Of a stretch of DNA of 64,000 nucleotides, positions 47,100-60,371 are shown one piece after another (the first letter of the stretch is position 1; each line of letters begins with the position of its first letter). The DNA is from Stropharia rugosoannulata (Eukaryota > Basidiomycota > Agaricomycetes > Agaricales > Strophariaceae). The DNA lies in NCBI GenBank assembly GCA_028532985.1, contig JANCIK010000012.1, forward strand, positions 2,480,001 to 2,544,000, read 5' to 3'. A program made the position numbers and the translations under genes. The notes beneath the pieces are model-generated. The model was not told the DNA's origin. It ran no database searches and saw only the letters and a list, made by a program, of their open reading frames with translations.

Positions 47100-49580
47100 T
47101 GATCGACTATTTTTAGAGCACTCGGCCAATGCCGCCGGCCCGCCCCCCGCGCAACGAAAATATGCAGCCACGTACGTTCGTTTCGTCGCTGTCTCCTACT
47201 CACAAGTTGCATACAATACGTCAGGGACCGCTCGACAACCGGTACCTATCTTGCTTTTGCATTTTGACCACTACAATAACAATATGTGACAACAAGGCTT
47301 AGGTACTGTGACGAAGGGGATGCGCGGAACGGGACCTGCTCAATGCTCACAATGCATCTTTCGACGACGAGGATCACAGTATAAGATCGTAAACAACTGG
47401 CGTGGTTGTGATGGAAGTGAAGAAGGGGAAGAGGAGTGATTGATTGACATGAGGTTTCGCGACGGGTATGGAGTGGACAGAATGCTAGGTACGTGTTTGT
47501 ATTGCCGGTCCATGCGTCAGCACAAGTTTACGGTCTTTGTACAGCTTCTTTTGCCAATTTCACTGCCGTCTCCTGATATGCCCCTCCTCGTTTGCATAGC
47601 AAGGTGCTCCGGTGCTTGTACCTCGCCCATCTCGGCGTGCGTTTATGTTTGCTTTGTTCGACTAGCCCGCTGCCCTCGCCGCCCGCGCTCTCTGCCCTCT
47701 GCTTGTGCAGGTCTCTGCTACTTGTGTCCTAGTCTGCATTAATGGCCCTCTCTGTACTGTCGCTGTGGTCGCGTCCAACGTGCGGCCACCTCCGTGACGT
47801 ACCCCGCCCACCCGCGTCCCCCTACTTGACACCACAAAGACAGCCATATGTACTGTTCCCCGTCTTCCTTTGGACGGGCCCCGATGCGCCCCGCCTCCCC
47901 GCAATGGTCCTTCACAATGGCGGGTCCGCTCACGCGCTTTTCAGAACATTTGGCATGCATTACACATCCTGCTGCACCCTGCCTTTCGCGTACGCCCCGC
48001 CTTAGCGTCATCTGTGGATCCCTCCCCTTGCACGCTCTGTTTGCCAAGCACTCTGCTTACGCCAACCTTCCATGCATCCATTCTGCGGCCTTAGTCCTTC
48101 ATTATCTGTTCTCATCACTCCACCCCGGCCCCCGCTCGCCCGCAAGGTTAATGCGCGCTCACATCAGCGTCACATCATATCCCGTTCGATGCATTATATC
48201 CGTCCGCATTCGATTCACCGCGTCCCGTTCCGTGGCGTCGCGTTGCACCGTACTATTCGCTGTCCCATCCGACCTGCCCGGAGGCATATTAAAGCATTGT
48301 GCATTGTGTCGGCGTGTGGTCCTGCGTGATGGAATTCGCGCAGTATTACGATGTGGGGAGGAGAGGGGTAGGCTGTGGAGGCAGGGATAGACGGAGTGTA
48401 CGCGAGGGTGGGGGTGGATGGAGGGTGCGCGGTGAGCGCAAGGACCGTGGAGGTGGGGCATGTGCAGGAAGGAGCGCGTGGAGGCGTGCGACAGGCAATG
48501 CAGGGACTTTGGCTCGGTTTGCGTGGACGCTAAGTGCTTCACTAGCCTGTTCTCCCGGATGCATTGTAACAGGTCTTCACCCCAGCATGCTCGGTCTCCC
48601 CGGAGCCGCCGCGCCTCCGCCGCAACAACCTATGTGCGTTACGCAGCCCGCTTCACCATTTCCAGCTTCTCTCGTGCATGCGTATGCATGCCGCCCCGTA
48701 CCCTCCTTACTCATCTCAATACGCACGCCTGACGAATGACATCGCGTTCCATCACGTCCCGCACTGCGAGTCTGCGTATGACCTTTCCTTGAGCACCGTC
48801 TCGCTAGTCGCGTCCAATGTCTGGCCATCTCCGCGATGTTCTTCGCTCACTCCCTCCTCGACATTGCAGAGGGAGCCCACCTGGTCACATAGCAGGCGCT
48901 GCGCGCCTCGGCCTCACGTTATAGTAATCCCCTCAGCCGGCGTATACATCCCTGCCTTCCTGGAGTGTGCTTCATGCACATGTGCTTCTCCCATACATCC
49001 TCGATGCCCCTCGCCGTCTTCGCCATGTATCTCTCACAATTACACGGCGCCTATCGCTCCTCCCCGCAACAACCGTGTCCGCCGTACGCAGGCTCTTCGA
49101 CTACATCGTGATGCATGAGCCACGGCGCCCGCTCTTGAGTGCTTTTCAGCCGCTCCGTCTGGTTTCTCCCCGCCGCCTTGCCTTTCTTCCCCATTCGCTT
49201 CCTATGCGTTTGCTTTCCCTGTATTTGCACGTTCAAGCACCCCACCCTGTCTGCATCCGTCGCCTGACAGAATAATTTCGTGCCTGCCTCGCCTCCCCCG
49301 CCGCAATGTACCTCCCACAACGGTATGGCAGCTCCCGCATGTTGCGTTGCGTTGGATGTCTGCCCATCTCCACAGTGCCTCTTTGACATCTCAGAGTCGG
49401 CCAGTCCCGGTACATAGCAGCTCCGTGGGGTCCCTACGTTCAAATAGCCTGCAGTGATCTCTGCGTGGTCTAGGTCTTACTCCAGTACTCGTGCATTCAT
49501 GGGGATGCACTAGCTGTCTCTTGACTTCCCTCAGATCCCTCCCCTCCCGTCGATGCACCTCGATGCCCACCCGCCGCACG
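47100..49580 (+). repeat. Repeat D, copy 2
   Basis: It opens with CTATTTTTAGAGCACTCG and CCAATGCCGCCGGC, followed by the same order of blocks as copies 1 and 3, including ACTAGCCTGTTCTCCCGGAT and CTCGGTCTCCCCGGAGCCG (about 48540-48610). No credible coding sequence is present. Confidence 0.65.
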
Positions 49581-49860
49581 GGCGTCCGAGCGGAGTCCCA
49601 GAAACAGAGTTTCGTTACACATGGGGCTTCAGCACGCTGCCTCCTCCGTCCTGTCCCCGTCTACTAAACGGCTACAGAGTTGTGTATCACACGCACTTCG
49701 AAGCCTGATTGGCTGTTCGCCTTACGCGCTCACTGACCGCATACGCCATATCCCGTCTTGTAGCTTCTCCGTCGAGTCTGACACTTCAGATAATTGAGAG
49801 TAGACTGTACAATCCACTTATGCACTCGAGTGTACTCAAAAATCTGCTCATCCACACTGG

Positions 49861-50067
49861 GACATGCAGGGGATGGGCCTAGATCAATATGTCGCAGATC
49901 TCGCCGGATACACGGCAGGAGCCGTGCTCGCGCAGCGGTTGATGAACCCATACCTTGCGCGACTCGTCCCCGACTACAAAAATCAAAATGCCAGTCTCAC
50001 GGTGGGCGAAGTCGACGAAGCCAAGTCCGATGCGTGCGCGAGATGGGGAGCGGCGATGTTAGATTGA
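49861..50067 (+). CDS. Short coding-like ORF, possibly one exon of an unidentified gene
   Basis: The frame reads GMGLDQYVADLAGYTAGAVL ... MNPYLARLVPDYK ... TVGEVDEAKSDACARWGAAM and then stops. Its amino-acid composition looks coding, and a CATGCAG just before 49870 could be a splice acceptor. It shows none of the arginyl-tRNA synthetase N-terminal motifs, so a link to the next gene is not supported. Confidence 0.35.
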   Translation, partial: DMQGMGLDQYVADLAGYTAGAVLAQRLMNPYLARLVPDYKNQNASLTVGEVDEAKSDACARWGAAMLD

Positions 50068-50390
50068 TAGACGGCCGGATGGATACATAGAGCACTGATG
50101 CACTGATGCCAGTCCCACCACGTCCCGTCCGCAGGTCCCGTGCCCCTACTATCATGTGTACCTGCCTCGCCCCGGTTCGTTCACAACTCCCTCGCCCTCC
50201 CATCAGCATCCCTTGGGGACCGTCTACCACCTTACATGGCCCAGCATATACGCCGTCACTCTGTCTCTGTCGGCTTGGTGACGGCCCCCGGAAGTCTCCT
50301 CCGCGATCTCTCAATTTATGCATACTGCACTGCGTAGAGTCTCGGGCCTGCCACCATGCACACACCTACCTCACAAGCCACCCACGAAGC

Positions 50391-51653
50391 GAACTCAAGC
50401 ATCTCTTTGACGTATATGTCAAAATAAGTAGGGACGCTGAAGCAGACCCCTCCATCAAGGCTAGCGCTGCCCGGTGGTTCAAGCGTATGGAGGACGGAGA
50501 TGAGGATGCTCTGAAGAACTGGCGGGTCTGGAGGGAGATGTCCGTCAAGAAATATGAGATAGAGTACGAGAGGCTTAACGTTCACTTTGACGTGTATACC
50601 GGAGAAAGCAAAGTGGGCAAGAAGTGTATGGACGACGCTCTAGAGAAACTCGAGGGGATGGGTCTGATCAAGGACTCGGAGGTTGCCAAGCTGATTGAGC
50701 TGGACCAATGGAAACTGGGAAAGGCGGTTGTGAGGAAGAAGGGTATGTCCCGCTTTTCTTGCAATGTTTCTTCAGCTAACAGTACTCAGACGGCACCTCA
50801 ATCTACCTCACCCGTGATATCGGAGGCGCTATTGAGCGCTACGAGCAGTACAAGTTCGACAAAATGATCTATGTCGTCTCGTCACAACAGGACCTGCACT
50901 TTGCTCAGTTCTTTAAAGTCCTCGAGCTCATGGGCCTCCCCTGGGCGAAGAACCTATTGCACATTAACTACGGACTGGTTCAGGGCATGGGCACGAGGAA
51001 GGGCACCGTCGTGTTCTTGAATGAGGTTATTAAGAAGGCAGGCGCAGTGATGCACGAGCAGATGATGATAAACGAGGAGAAGTACAACGCCGTCGAGGAT
51101 CCCGAGCAGACGAGTATAGAGATCGGAATCACCGGTGTCAAAATCCAAGATATGGCAGCTAAGAGGTTCGCTCCCTTTGATCGTACTTCTCAACATTGTA
51201 TTAATACTTCTTTCATACAGGATTAACGACTACACTTTCAACTGGGACCGGATGAGGTCCTTCGAGGGCGACACCGGTCCATACCTGCAATACGCCCACG
51301 TCCGACTTGCCTCGATTGGACGCAAAAACCCGCACCTCCTTCCTCTCCCCGCCCCCTGCAACATCGCTTTTGAACATCTCCTGCAGTACCCGCACGCGCG
51401 CGAGCTCGCGTTCCTCCTGGGCATGTACCCCGATGTCGTCAGGACAGCACTGATGACGCACGAGCCCAGCGGGGTCGTGACGTACGCGTTCCGTGTCGCA
51501 CATCTCATCAGCAGCGCATGGGATGTCGTGATCGTGAAGGGAGAGAGGGAGGAAGAGGCAGCGCGGGCGAAGATGTTCCTGTACGAGTGTGCGCGGGAGG
51601 TCCTGGGGGCCGCGATGCGATTGCTAAGCATTAGGCCACTGGAGCGGATGTAA
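50391..51653 (+). pseudogene. 5'-truncated cytosolic arginyl-tRNA synthetase
   Basis: Exons run from about 50391 to 50742, then 50790-51165 and 51221-51653, with clean 47- and 55-nt introns, about 387 residues. Class I ArgRS blocks are present: KHLFDVYVKISRDAEADPS, DGTSIYLTRDIGGAIERYEQ, HINYGLVQGMGTRKGTVVFL, FEGDTGPYLQYAHVRL and the anticodon-binding end THEPSGVVTYAFRVAHLIS. The N-terminal part with the HIGH motif (about one third of the protein) is not found upstream to 49600. The KMSKS-equivalent, MSTRKG in fungal enzymes, reads MGTRKG. The gene sits inside the GC-rich repeat zone. It is probably a broken duplicate and not the essential housekeeping copy. Confidence 0.85.
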
Positions 51654-54600
51654 GTAAGTTGGGCGAAAATATTTATTTTGTAAACTGGGTGTTTTGCTTT
51701 GACATACTGGAATATACACAACTGCTCTCCACTTTCAAGTTTCAAGTGTCATGAAGGCTGCGTTATTTACCATGAGGAAATGTCTTTCAAGAATCGGTTT
51801 AGAAATAGTAAAGAGCTTACTATGTCTTTACATCTGGTGCACAAGTTAATACACGACTCATTCGACCCTACTCCAGCTGTATTAATGCTGCTCGAGTGCT
51901 CCTCCACTTAGATTTCACCTTCCAAATAGATTTGCCGATACTTTCCTAAAGTCAGCTATTTTTTGTTCATCCAAGTCAACATACGAAGTTGTCAGAGCAT
52001 CTGAAGGCATATGTGTTCGCAGCCTGAGTTGGTTCTTTTTATCGTCTCTAATATGGACATTTATGGCTCTACCAATGAAAGAAGTCAGTTATTTTACTTA
52101 GATATATTTAATGATACAAAATACGCACTGTAGACACGAGTCAATGCTCAACCTCAATACCGACTCGCAGCAGTATTGAAGTTTGCAAGCTTGTACTGCC
52201 ATCAATGTCGTTTGACTTCAGAGGCTCTGACGTGGCTGACAAGGCCGTCCTTGCTGGAGACAAGAAAGACTTTGTCGTGTTTCCCGTTCCTTTGTATGAT
52301 TGATAATGTGTGTGGGTGCGAGCGACGACTGGTGGGGTCGTCTTGAGGGTGTTGCTCAAGAAAAGAGTGAGAGAATAAAAGAATGACTGTGCTGGATGAA
52401 CTGGATCTTATGGGTAGCTATACTGAGCTTCTTGGATCGTAAAATGAAGGTGGGTGTTAAATTAACTCCTATCTACGTGTACACGATGTCCTTAAATACT
52501 AAATAATGTGTAGAATTATCTCCTGACTACGAAGCACCACACAGATTATTTCTGAAGAAATCATACCACTAGAAAATTGTCCCACAAATCGGCCGGATCT
52601 AAGCACACGCAAATAGCGTACCTTACACCTTTAATATCTGGTTGCAAGGTGGGCTCACGGGAGTAATTCAAACTTAAACAAATGGACTGATACAATGTTA
52701 TAGCGATAATTTTTCAATAAACGTGGTCGACCACTTAAAAGACCTGACTATGGACACAAGTACCAGTGTGGTACGTATCATCATGCTCCTGCGACTTCAC
52801 AGCAATACATATCATCTAACACTGATATAAAGCACTGGCATGGCTTGGTCCAAAAAGGCTTATCTCGCCCGGTCATTTGTTTTTATATCGCTTTCAAAAA
52901 CCAGATCAGGCAGGAACATTCTGGTACCAATCCTTTTACTGTAGGAATCCCGCTTGAACTTTATACGCTCGTTCGCAAAATATAGCATGCTTGTATGTAG
53001 TGAAAGGGAATGGTATACGCCGAGAGCTTAGAGATAGTTCAGTCATCGCGTCAACAGAAGTAACCTTGTCTTCTGTCGTGGTATTCAGCCCTTTTGCACG
53101 GGATGAGTGACCAGACGGAACCTTTTCATATGGATTCATTTTTGAAAAGTACAACATTGTGTGAGACCTTCTGATACACTGGATTGTCACTACGAGTGCT
53201 AGAGACAGTCTATCCAATGTACTAGCACACTGAAGATGACAGGGAAGGTGAGCACATTACCTTAATACTGTAATCTGCCACAAAACTCATCTCCACTATG
53301 CCATGCCCAGGTTACCACGTTTTGAATCCTCTTCAAATATCAGTAGAGGCAAAGTTATGTCCGAAATCACATCCAGAGGGATAAAAGACATATAATCTGT
53401 ATACATTGCTGCAAAATACCTAGTCACGGAGTCTACTTGTAGCTGAACCCACTGCGAATATTTGTTACAGGAATAGTTGTGAATTAATCTACAGTCTTGA
53501 ATAGCTGCACGGACGTGTCACGGACATCGTCACGGACTCGTCACTATGTTGCACGGAAGTAGCCCCATGTGCCTGGGGGAAATGGTTCAATAGGAGTCGC
53601 ATATTCCAATTTGCAACGGACTGTGTTGAAAAGGTTACGGGAATCAAGTGAGAACTGTGTAAGTTCGTTATGGAGGAAGAAAGGAAGATGGCCTTAATAC
53701 CCGATGACGTCCGGTACTCTGCAAATGTCAGTATTCTCAGCCTTAGTGAATGGTAGTGTTTGATACTCTGGAAGGCCTCATAGCTCGTAAACTAGCCGTG
53801 AGGCCGTGTATTGTTATCTTCTAACTAACATGACAGGTCCGAGATTGAAATGGCCGTACTTTTTTTCATTTGCAGGTCCCCATCATTATTTAATTTGCGC
53901 ACGTTAAATCTTCGCATTTATTACCGAGAATGTATCAACCATCAAGATATGTTCTTTTATTTTTGTGAACTTCGCAGTCCTCCCATTCCAAAAACACCCA
54001 TGCCTGTACATGTACTTAGCGGGGTAGTTGGTCACATATATGCATGCGTCGCGTTTTGGCGTCGCGTCCCGCACTGTGGTGTCCCCGTTGTAAGATTGAT
54101 AATGTGTGTGCGAGCAACGACTGGTGAGGTCGTCTTGAGGGAGTATGTTCAAAGAAAGAAGAGATTAAAATAAAAGAATTGCTGTGTATCTGTGCGAGCT
54201 CTGGCTGAATGCGAATGAAAGTGGGTGGTAAATTAACTGCCTACCTACATGTGCACAACGTCCTTATATACTGTAAACTCTAGATATATAAATAAAATAT
54301 AGTCCTCCTAACTCCTGACTCCTGAGCACCAACCGTATTCCTTCAGGAATATTCTTGCACTATAACTATGTCTGAGACTAGCAATTGTACTCCCCTGTAC
54401 CATACCAAATCAAGAGGATCCGTGTCCATGCAGATCGGACTCCTTACACCGTGATCTAGCCAACACCGTCTCCTACGTCTAATTTACCATGTGGCTTCGC
54501 GACTCGAGTGTCACCTCTTCGGTCATTGTACTAAGCTTACTTATTGTACCCGCCATACTTATTCATGGTTAACGGGACTGCTTTATAAGTAATCTAAGTA

Positions 54601-54740
54601 TCCCGCCTCGCGCCCCAATCTCGTCTTCTTCGTCTCCCTTCCGAGTGGTCAGCTTGTTTACTCTGTTTATGTGGCATTAATATTTACTGTCTCTGGTCTT
54701 GCTTGATCTGGCAACCTCTCATGGATCATAATCACTGTAC
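51654..54740. repeat. Gene-free stretch with a direct repeat pair (about 240 bp)
   Basis: Segments 52301-52540 and 54097-54335 share TGATAATGTGTG, CGACTGGTGRGGTCGTCTTG, AATAAAAGAATKRCTGTG, GGTAAATTAACT and ACGTCCTTA. They lie 1.8 kb apart in the same orientation, as LTRs of a short non-autonomous retroelement might, but CA ends and flanking duplications were not resolved. Confidence 0.45.
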
Positions 54741-54744
54741 ATTT

Positions 54745-57350
54745 AGCGCGGGCGCTTTAGTGGGCAGATGTCGTTATCTATTTTTGGAGAGCACGGACAA
54801 TGCCGGTCGGCCCAACAAAGAAAGAGTAAGCTGCACAGCCACGTACATCTTTTCCTGTCGTTTGCCGCCTCTACAACGGGACCCCTCTGCAGCTTATGCT
54901 CATCGTGCTTGTTCTTTCAAACTATGGATACCTGCAACACTAAAACGTACGGAATGCGATGTGGATGCGGAACCTGACCTGCTCACGACATGTCTTGCCA
55001 GGACGAGGATTGCAAGATAGCAAATATGACGTGTATGCGCAGCTGTGGTTCGTAGGAGGGGGACGGGAGGCGAAGCGAAGGTGGCTGGAAGGGACGTGTC
55101 TGCGAGACGTGTATGGCGTTTCCAAGCTTGCTGGTACTTGCGGAATGGTGAAGGACGGAACAAAGTGATGGTACGTGTCAGTTTTGGGCTTCTGGCTTTC
55201 TTCGCCATCCGTTGTCCAACTGACTGCTGTGTGTACTTATTAGGGTCTACTACTCGTGAGCTGGTCTGCATACCGCTGGAAAGGTACGTGCTCGTCTCTC
55301 GCCCGCCTCTGCACGTGTTTATGCTTGCTTTGTTCGACTAGCCCCTGCTTGTCGAGTTTGTTTTACTCGTGGGCGAGTCTGGTTATGGCCTACGACCACT
55401 CTCTGCATTGTTGCGTTAGTCACGTCCAACCTCCGGCCCACCCTACTCCCTCATCGGCATGACAGACTTGTTCCGTGCTCCCACAGTGGCTCAATACTCC
55501 TGGGCGCTGCATGCGGCCTCGGCTCGGTTGCATTTGGTTGGAATGCGCTATGTGTGGTCCGGATCCGGTTCCGCTTACTCGACTAGTCGTGCATGCGGCT
55601 GTACCATCTGGCATATGTCCTTTTACCCGCCTTACCTTGGATGAACGTTTGAACCTCGATGCACTTCGCTGTCCCGGCGACGTACCTTCCCCAACGGCGC
55701 GCCTTCCCAAAACATCCAGCATACATTACTTCTCCCCCGGCTTTCACGCACATACCTCCGTGTACGCCATGCCCTGGCGTCCCCCGTACATCCTTCCCTG
55801 TCCACGCTTTGTTCGTCCAGTACTCTTCTTGCGCGATCCGTCGGTACATCCATTCTGCAACCTCAGTCCATTGCTCCTGTGCTCTCATCACTCCCCGTCT
55901 CGTCCCCCGCTCCCGCACGCAAAGTCGATGCGCCCACATCTGTATCACGCTAGGTCCGTCCGACGCGTCATACTCCGTCCGCGTTTGATGCATCATATCC
56001 CGTGGATGCTCGTTTCATCGTGTTCAGTTCCGTGCCGTCGCATCCGACCTGCCAGCATGCGCATTAACACATTGTGTGCGTCGCGCAGGATGTCATGCGT
56101 GGAGTGGTACGGCGTGAGGAGGGAGGCGCAGGGTATGAAGGCGAGGGATTAAAGGAGGGTGCGCGAGGGCGATGATGGACGGAGGGTGCGCGGTGAGCGC
56201 AAGGACCGTGGAGGCGTTGCCTGTGCGGGAAGGAGCGCGTAGAGGTGGATGTACACAGGTGGGGTGGATCGTGCGATAGGCGAAGCAGGGACTTTGGCTC
56301 GGTTTGCGTGGACGGTAAGTGCTTCACTAGCCCGTTCTCTCGGATCCGTTGTCACAGATCTCCACCCCAGCATACTCGGTCTCCCCGGAGCCGACGCGCC
56401 TCCGCCGCAACAACCAATGTGCGTTACGCGGCCTGCTTCACCCCACATTTCCTGTGTCTATCGTGCGTGCAGGTTCATGCCTCCCCGTGCCCTGCATGAA
56501 CCCGTCTTTATGCGCACGCATGTCGCATTGCGTCGCGTTCCATCACATCCCACATGGCTAGTAGGGTTCTTGAGCACGGTCTCGCTAGTTGCGTCCAACG
56601 TCCGGCGATCCCCGCGACGTTCCCCGCACTCCTCGACATCGCAGATAATACCACTGGGTGCCGCGCCTCGTCCTCAGGTCAAAGTACTCCTCCCAGCTGG
56701 CCTTGGTCTCATATACATCCCCGCCCGCGCCCATCCGTCCGTCCTACGTTCCTATCAAGTCACGCTCCCGCAACACACATTCAGTCTTCTTGCTCATCGG
56801 TCGTTCCTGTTCTGTTCGTCGAATCCCGTCCCGTCCCGCGCGTCGCGTCGGATTCCGATCGTAGTGGGCACCGCCCCGTCCAACCTGCCGGAGTGGGCCA
56901 CGCGCTTAGGTTCCTCCAGTGCACCGTCCTGCGGTCTGCTATATGCGTATTGGTACAAGGAGGCGCGGGATGAACGGGAAGAGCGGGGAGCGTGGGAGGT
57001 CGCAGGAGCTGTGGAGATGGGGCGTGACATGGGAGTCTCGAGGAAAGGCCGAGGGATACCGGTGATTAGAGGAGCGGCGAAGGAGACGGGAGGGATATCG
57101 ACGCCGCCTCTTGAAGCTCGCAAATCTACTCCCGCTGGGTGGGCTCAGGCAATGGTGCCCGTGGAGGTGGATGGGTAGAGCCGTCCGCGGGTGGGATGGT
57201 TGGTGCGACAGGCGTGGAAGAGTCCTGTGCTGGGCGTACTGGGTGGTCATACGGAATCTCCGTCCCTTTTCTGGAGGTCCGAGCGAGTATGTGCGCCCCA
57301 TGCAACATGTGCGCGTGGACCATCACACCATTCGATACCCTCGATCTTAC
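54745..57350 (+). repeat. Repeat D, copy 3
   Basis: It aligns with 40570-44030 from the TTATCTATTTTTGGAG core (about 54774) to GTGCGCCCCATGCAACATG (about 57291-57309). It contains the same tandem roughly 1.15-kb units (compare 55500 and 56650). The long ORFs here have no coding signature. Confidence 0.7.
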
Positions 57351-57430
57351 AAAATACGGTGAGGCTCTGGCGAGATATGACGAATATTTAAACGGTACTG
57401 CCCGTACCGTACACCTTTCTATTCCTTCGC

Positions 57431-57860
57431 TTGCACTGTGCCAATCATGCTGCTATCCAATCTATAAAATACAGATCACACACTGAGGATAATCAGCAAT
57501 GTTTGAAGTACTTTTCTACTTCCATTGGTCTCCTTGCAGAGGTAACGGGCCTGGAACAGACTATCCACCACCGTTATTCCAGCCTAAATAATTACTCGAA
57601 CCTCATGGGTCATAGCGTGGCCGCTGCTTTAATGTTACGTAGAGCAGATCTTGCACTCGAATGGCTTGAACAAGGCCGTTGCCTGGTGTGGAATCAGCTT
57701 GGTCAGCTCGGCACACCAGTGGACAAACCAAGAACTAGGTGATCGCTTCATCGAGGTCGCAACCACATTGAAGTCCTACGGATCTCATTTAACAATGTCC
57801 CCTACTCGACTAGATACACTGAGGGTTCATAGGATCGAACGGAGAAGAATGCTGAACCGC
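57431..57860 (+). pseudogene. Fragment of a TPR/CHAT-family gene, frameshifted
   Basis: The first frame gives STSIGLLAEVTGLEQTIHHR, then MGHSVAAALMLRRADLALEW, LEQGRCLVWNQLGQLGTPVD and a stop at 57740-57742. The +1-shifted frame then gives NQELGDRFIEVATTLKSYGS. Together these form the conserved block between the TPRs and the CHAT domain in mushroom TPR/CHAT proteins. Nothing upstream or downstream of the block is recognisable. It is a different part of the family from the TPR gene at 29123-30845, on the opposite strand. Confidence 0.8.
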
Positions 57861-60364
57861 CAGTGTATACTACAAGTAATTTGGGCTATGTTCTTCTACG
57901 CGATCGAATTCCTGTCATTTGTAATCATTCCCCACGTCGTGCCGATGGCACTGTTGACGCGGACGCGTGACGTGTTTATTCTTGACCAACACCAACACAA
58001 CCCCTATATACACAACGCGTCCCCATCCAAAGATACCCAAGCGCATACTATGTAACTGGAGGATGTAAACACTGCTCAAGGTGTGTATCTGCATTTCTGC
58101 GCTGTGTTTGAGTCACTTATCTCGTTCTACGTGGGCCCATTCCGTTTCATTAGGATATGCAGGTAGTAGGTCTGCCTCTGCTACGGTGGTTTCTAACTTT
58201 GGCATACACAGATACGGAACATGTTGGCCCTGTATACATCGTGCTCTTCGTTTCGTCGGCCTTATCTCCAACGTCCCCGTACAACCTACTGTCTCCTGAG
58301 CGACGGTCGTGCTCTCCCTACGCAAACCTCCCTCGCTGGGTCCTGCTTGGCAGTGGCCGTTCACTGCCAGGCTCTGTATCACACTCTCCGCACTGGGCAT
58401 GTCATGTGCTGTGATACGTTCGTTGATGCCATTGCCCTGCGGCTTCCTCTGTTCAACTCCCTTCAGCCTCAGCAGCGGCGTGCGTTCGCAGATGTCGATG
58501 AACCCTAGCGGCCGGCTTTGTCCCACCCCGCCTGAGGTCGTATTCCTCCTCTGTCCTGTGTGTTTTCGGCTTTACATTTCGTGTCCCGGCCTATCTCTCC
58601 ACCCTCTGAATGTCAGGACCCGTTCTTTCGACTGCGGCAAGTCTGATCATCAAACCCTGCGTACTGTGGTATGTTATACTACGGGCTCGATTTCGGGACC
58701 GCCGCCGGTGGTTCTGTCTCCACATCCCAAGTGTCCGTGGTCCTCCCGGCGTCCCCGTCGAGCGCGGTGGTCGTGCGCCTTTCTGCACCGTCAGGTCCCT
58801 CATGTCCTGTTGCGGACAACTGTCTGCCCTGCCTGCGCCCCTCGCATATCCCCTCATCACCACACATGTCCCTTCAATAGCCATGCACCTCTCCCCTTCC
58901 CGTTCAAACACGGCGTCCCCCCGCAATTCGCCCGCGCGATGGTCATGATCTTGGTGCAGGCCATCCGTTCCCCCCTCTCCCCTCCCCTCGTCCATCCGTC
59001 ATCTGAGTCTATTGTGCTCCAATCCGCGCCGCCTACCTATCTGTCCGCGGCGGCTCATGTGCACGACCCACCTCGCAGCGACGCAAAACCACCTCCCACG
59101 TCCTGCTCATCCCACGTCCCCGGAGGCTCTTTTTCCCTTGCCTCCCTTTGTGTGGGCGTGACCCCGCACGGACCATCCTCGCGGCTCCCCTCTTCGTCCA
59201 CACGCAATGCCTTCCCCTCCCTTTCCCCAAGTCTCCCCGCCCCTCCTCTTTCACGCCCGCACGTGCTAACCGCTACCCGCCCTCTCTGTTCTACGGCGCG
59301 GGCGGGGGACACAGTGCCCCCCTCAGGGCAGTATCTGTACGTACGAGCGGACGCTGTGGACGATAACCCGGACAGGATGCCTACTACATACTATAGCACC
59401 TTCGGAACCGTACAGCAGGAGGGCCCGGGTGAACGAAGGGGGCCAGGAGCTGGAAGGTCTTGAATGCAGCACGTGCAGAGTGAATACGGGAGACGGACAG
59501 AGATGAAAGGACGCAGTGCGTTCCGGTTCCATGCGGTGCTCGCCTATGGCGTAGTCTCCCCCAGGTGGTGGGGTCGTACAGTTCGGAATGGTGGTCGGAG
59601 TGGTGGAGTGGTGGTGCGTTTTCGCATTGGGTGATCCGCGGGAGAGGCGCAGGGGGAGGCAAGGCGCGGGGAGTCGAGACGAAGGGCTGTGGGGGATGCG
59701 TATGCCTGGAAAGATGCGGTGTCGACGGGGAGCCGGAGGAGTGCAGGATGGGACGTTTCTTATATTGTGCATGCAGTGGGCGGGAGCCCTGAGGGGCTTG
59801 TCGCATTATTTACAGCGGGCGGTATTGTACATGGTCAGTATGAGAGTAACACTCCAACTCTACTTGTAATAAAGAGGAGGGACGTGGGCCTGCTCTGGTG
59901 CCAGGGGGAAAGGACCCCGCACGGGGACGGGCAGCCTGGCGCACCGCGGTATAGGATCATGCTTATGAAGCGTTTAGATAGGGATGGGGACGCCACGCAG
60001 ATGTGGGAAAGCAAGCATGAATAGGCAACTGCACCGTCCCCACGATCTCGGACATGCTCTGCACATGGTCCCATACTTGCTCGGGAACCATTGGTCTCGC
60101 ACCCCTCGCTCGTCATTGACCTCGTGCGTCGATCCTCTCCTTTACTGGTTCCCGAGTGAGTATGTGATAGCCTCTTTCTGTCTTTCTGCGTCTTGCCCGC
60201 GTCTTGGTCCACTTTGTACTCTGTGGGTAAGTCACATGAGGTCCAAATATGCGGGGAACGAAGACATGGTGCAGATGGATACCATGTGTGGAGGAGAGTC
60301 TGGGATGTACGGGGGAGGACGGTGTCGGGAAGAGGAGACATGCGCGGGGAGGAGGGGCAGGCCG
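57861..60364. other. Unassigned GC-rich stretch
   Basis: A 384-codon ORF (58309-59463) is rich in Pro, Ser and Arg and overlaps open frames on both strands, so it is attributed to composition. A shorter frame at 59689-60024 (SYIVHAVGGSPEGLVALF) looks slightly more protein-like, but no family is recognised. Confidence 0.3.
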
Positions 60365-60371
60365 GATGCGG

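Noticed and set aside
49861..50067. N-terminal exon of the arginyl-tRNA synthetase
   Set aside because: It has no HIGH motif or other ArgRS N-terminal feature and stops before the gene; kept as an unassigned ORF.
58309..59463. A 384-codon open frame
   Set aside because: Pro/Ser/Arg-rich, overlapped by open frames on both strands, inside GC-rich DNA; explained by composition and not by a protein family.
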